From: Bordetella genomosp. 13
GTDB taxonomy: Bacteria; Pseudomonadota; Gammaproteobacteria; Burkholderiales; Burkholderiaceae_B
Assembly (NCBI RefSeq): GCF_007679965.1
Contig: NZ_VEHL01000008.1
Span: 248,001-312,000 of the forward strand
DNA: 64,000 nucleotides
Direction: 5' to 3'
In this document: positions 63,743-64,000 of the stretch, piece after piece
Layout: the number at the start of each line of letters is the position of its first letter
How positions within the stretch are numbered: position 1 is the stretch's first letter
The notes under the pieces: model-generated
Told to the model about the DNA's origin: nothing
Seen by the model: the letters and a program-made list of their open reading frames with translations, nothing else
Database searches by the model: none
Position numbers and translations under genes: made by a program

Positions 63743-64000
63743 ATGGCTGACGATGTCCGCCGCACGGCCGCCCCCGTGCGCTTCAATCCGATGGATCCGG
63801 CCTTCATGCAGGATCCGCACGACGTGTACGCGCGCCTGCGCCGCGAGGCGCCCTATCTGCTGACGATGGGCACGCGCATCCTGACGCGCTACGCCGACGT
63901 GCAGGCCGCGCTGAAGGACCGCCGGCTCAGCGTCGCGCTGATCCCGGACACCATCGTGCGCAGCGCGCGCAAGCAGGGCGTGGGCGACGTGGCGCAGATC
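63743..64000 (+). CDS. Cytochrome P450, N-terminal part (runs off the window)
   Basis: The first 86 codons of a bacterial cytochrome P450, starting ATG 63743: RFNPMDPAFMQDPHDVYARL, REAPYLLTMGTRILTRYADV and QAALKDRRLSVALIPDTIVR. The layout FNPMDPAFMQDPHDVYARLR...Y-x-DVQAALKDRRLS is typical of class I P450s. The heme-binding cysteine region lies outside the window. It is 73 bp after the methyltransferase gene on the same strand, so it probably belongs to the same locus and would hydroxylate or oxidise the modified acyl chain. Confidence 0.88.
   Translation, partial: MADDVRRTAAPVRFNPMDPAFMQDPHDVYARLRREAPYLLTMGTRILTRYADVQAALKDRRLSVALIPDTIVRSARKQGVGDVAQI

Overview
The window is high-GC proteobacterial chromosome. 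Its gene content (glnE, trxA-rho, parE/parC, alaS, rpsP-rimM-trmD, a Bug-type tripartite receptor, ectABCD behind a MarR regulator) points to a beta-proteobacterium of the Alcaligenaceae, close to Bordetella or Achromobacter. That placement is inference from gene content and GC; no 16S or search was available. It is densely packed chromosome with a few accessory insertions. No tRNA, rRNA, CRISPR array, IS element or prophage was seen.

Layout. 1-12.1 kb is housekeeping: glnE (cut by the window edge), a YhdP/AsmA-like envelope protein, the trxA-rho pair on the minus strand, then parE, a small YcxB-like membrane protein and parC. 12.3-16.4 kb is an ectoine/hydroxyectoine operon, ectR-like marR followed by ectABCD, with a promoter flanked by perfect inverted 13-mers and closed by a strong terminator. 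16.4-17.4 kb holds a HigBA-type toxin-antitoxin pair whose toxin is frameshifted. 17.4-23.6 kb is mixed metabolism: a DUF924 protein, a MOSC protein, a guanidinium exporter gene (gdx/sugE) with what reads as a guanidine-II riboswitch, a ferredoxin-reductase, D-amino-acid dehydrogenase and an orphan ABC solute-binding protein.

23.6-33.9 kb is a compact type IVb pilus locus in R64 style: an unknown 145-residue ORF, a TcpQ-domain protein, then PilN secretin, PilO2, PilP, PilQ ATPase, PilR, PilS major prepilin and PilV minor pilin. It has no prepilin peptidase of its own. 34.0-36.9 kb is alaS plus a TusA-like gene. 37.3-44.9 kb is a seven-gene MoxR/DUF58 locus including an RDD-SpoIIM fusion. 45.0-46.7 kb is rpsP-rimM-trmD. 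46.9-51.1 kb is an XRE-cupin regulator with a polar amino-acid ABC transporter and a PuuB-like oxidoreductase, a likely amine uptake and oxidation unit. 51.2-54.3 kb is a QseBC/PmrAB-like two-component system divergent from a MipA/OmpV outer-membrane protein, sharing a tandem TTAA box. 54.4-57.1 kb is a LysR regulator divergent from an RraA-like aldolase and a Bug receptor.

57.1-61.2 kb is an L-lactate oxidation operon (lutABC) divergent from a FadR-type GntR regulator, with a 29-bp perfect palindrome over the lutA promoter. 61.45-64.0 kb starts a small lipid-tailoring locus (integral-membrane desaturase, stand-alone acyl carrier protein, CFA/mycolic-type methyltransferase, cytochrome P450 cut by the window end). 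This is the best candidate here for an uncharacterised pathway.

A short in-frame DNA repeat encoding a PKGEHRSAQHEG-like peptide sits in the N-terminal extensions of two unrelated proteins (PilR and LutC, with two copies in LutC), which the gene families do not explain.
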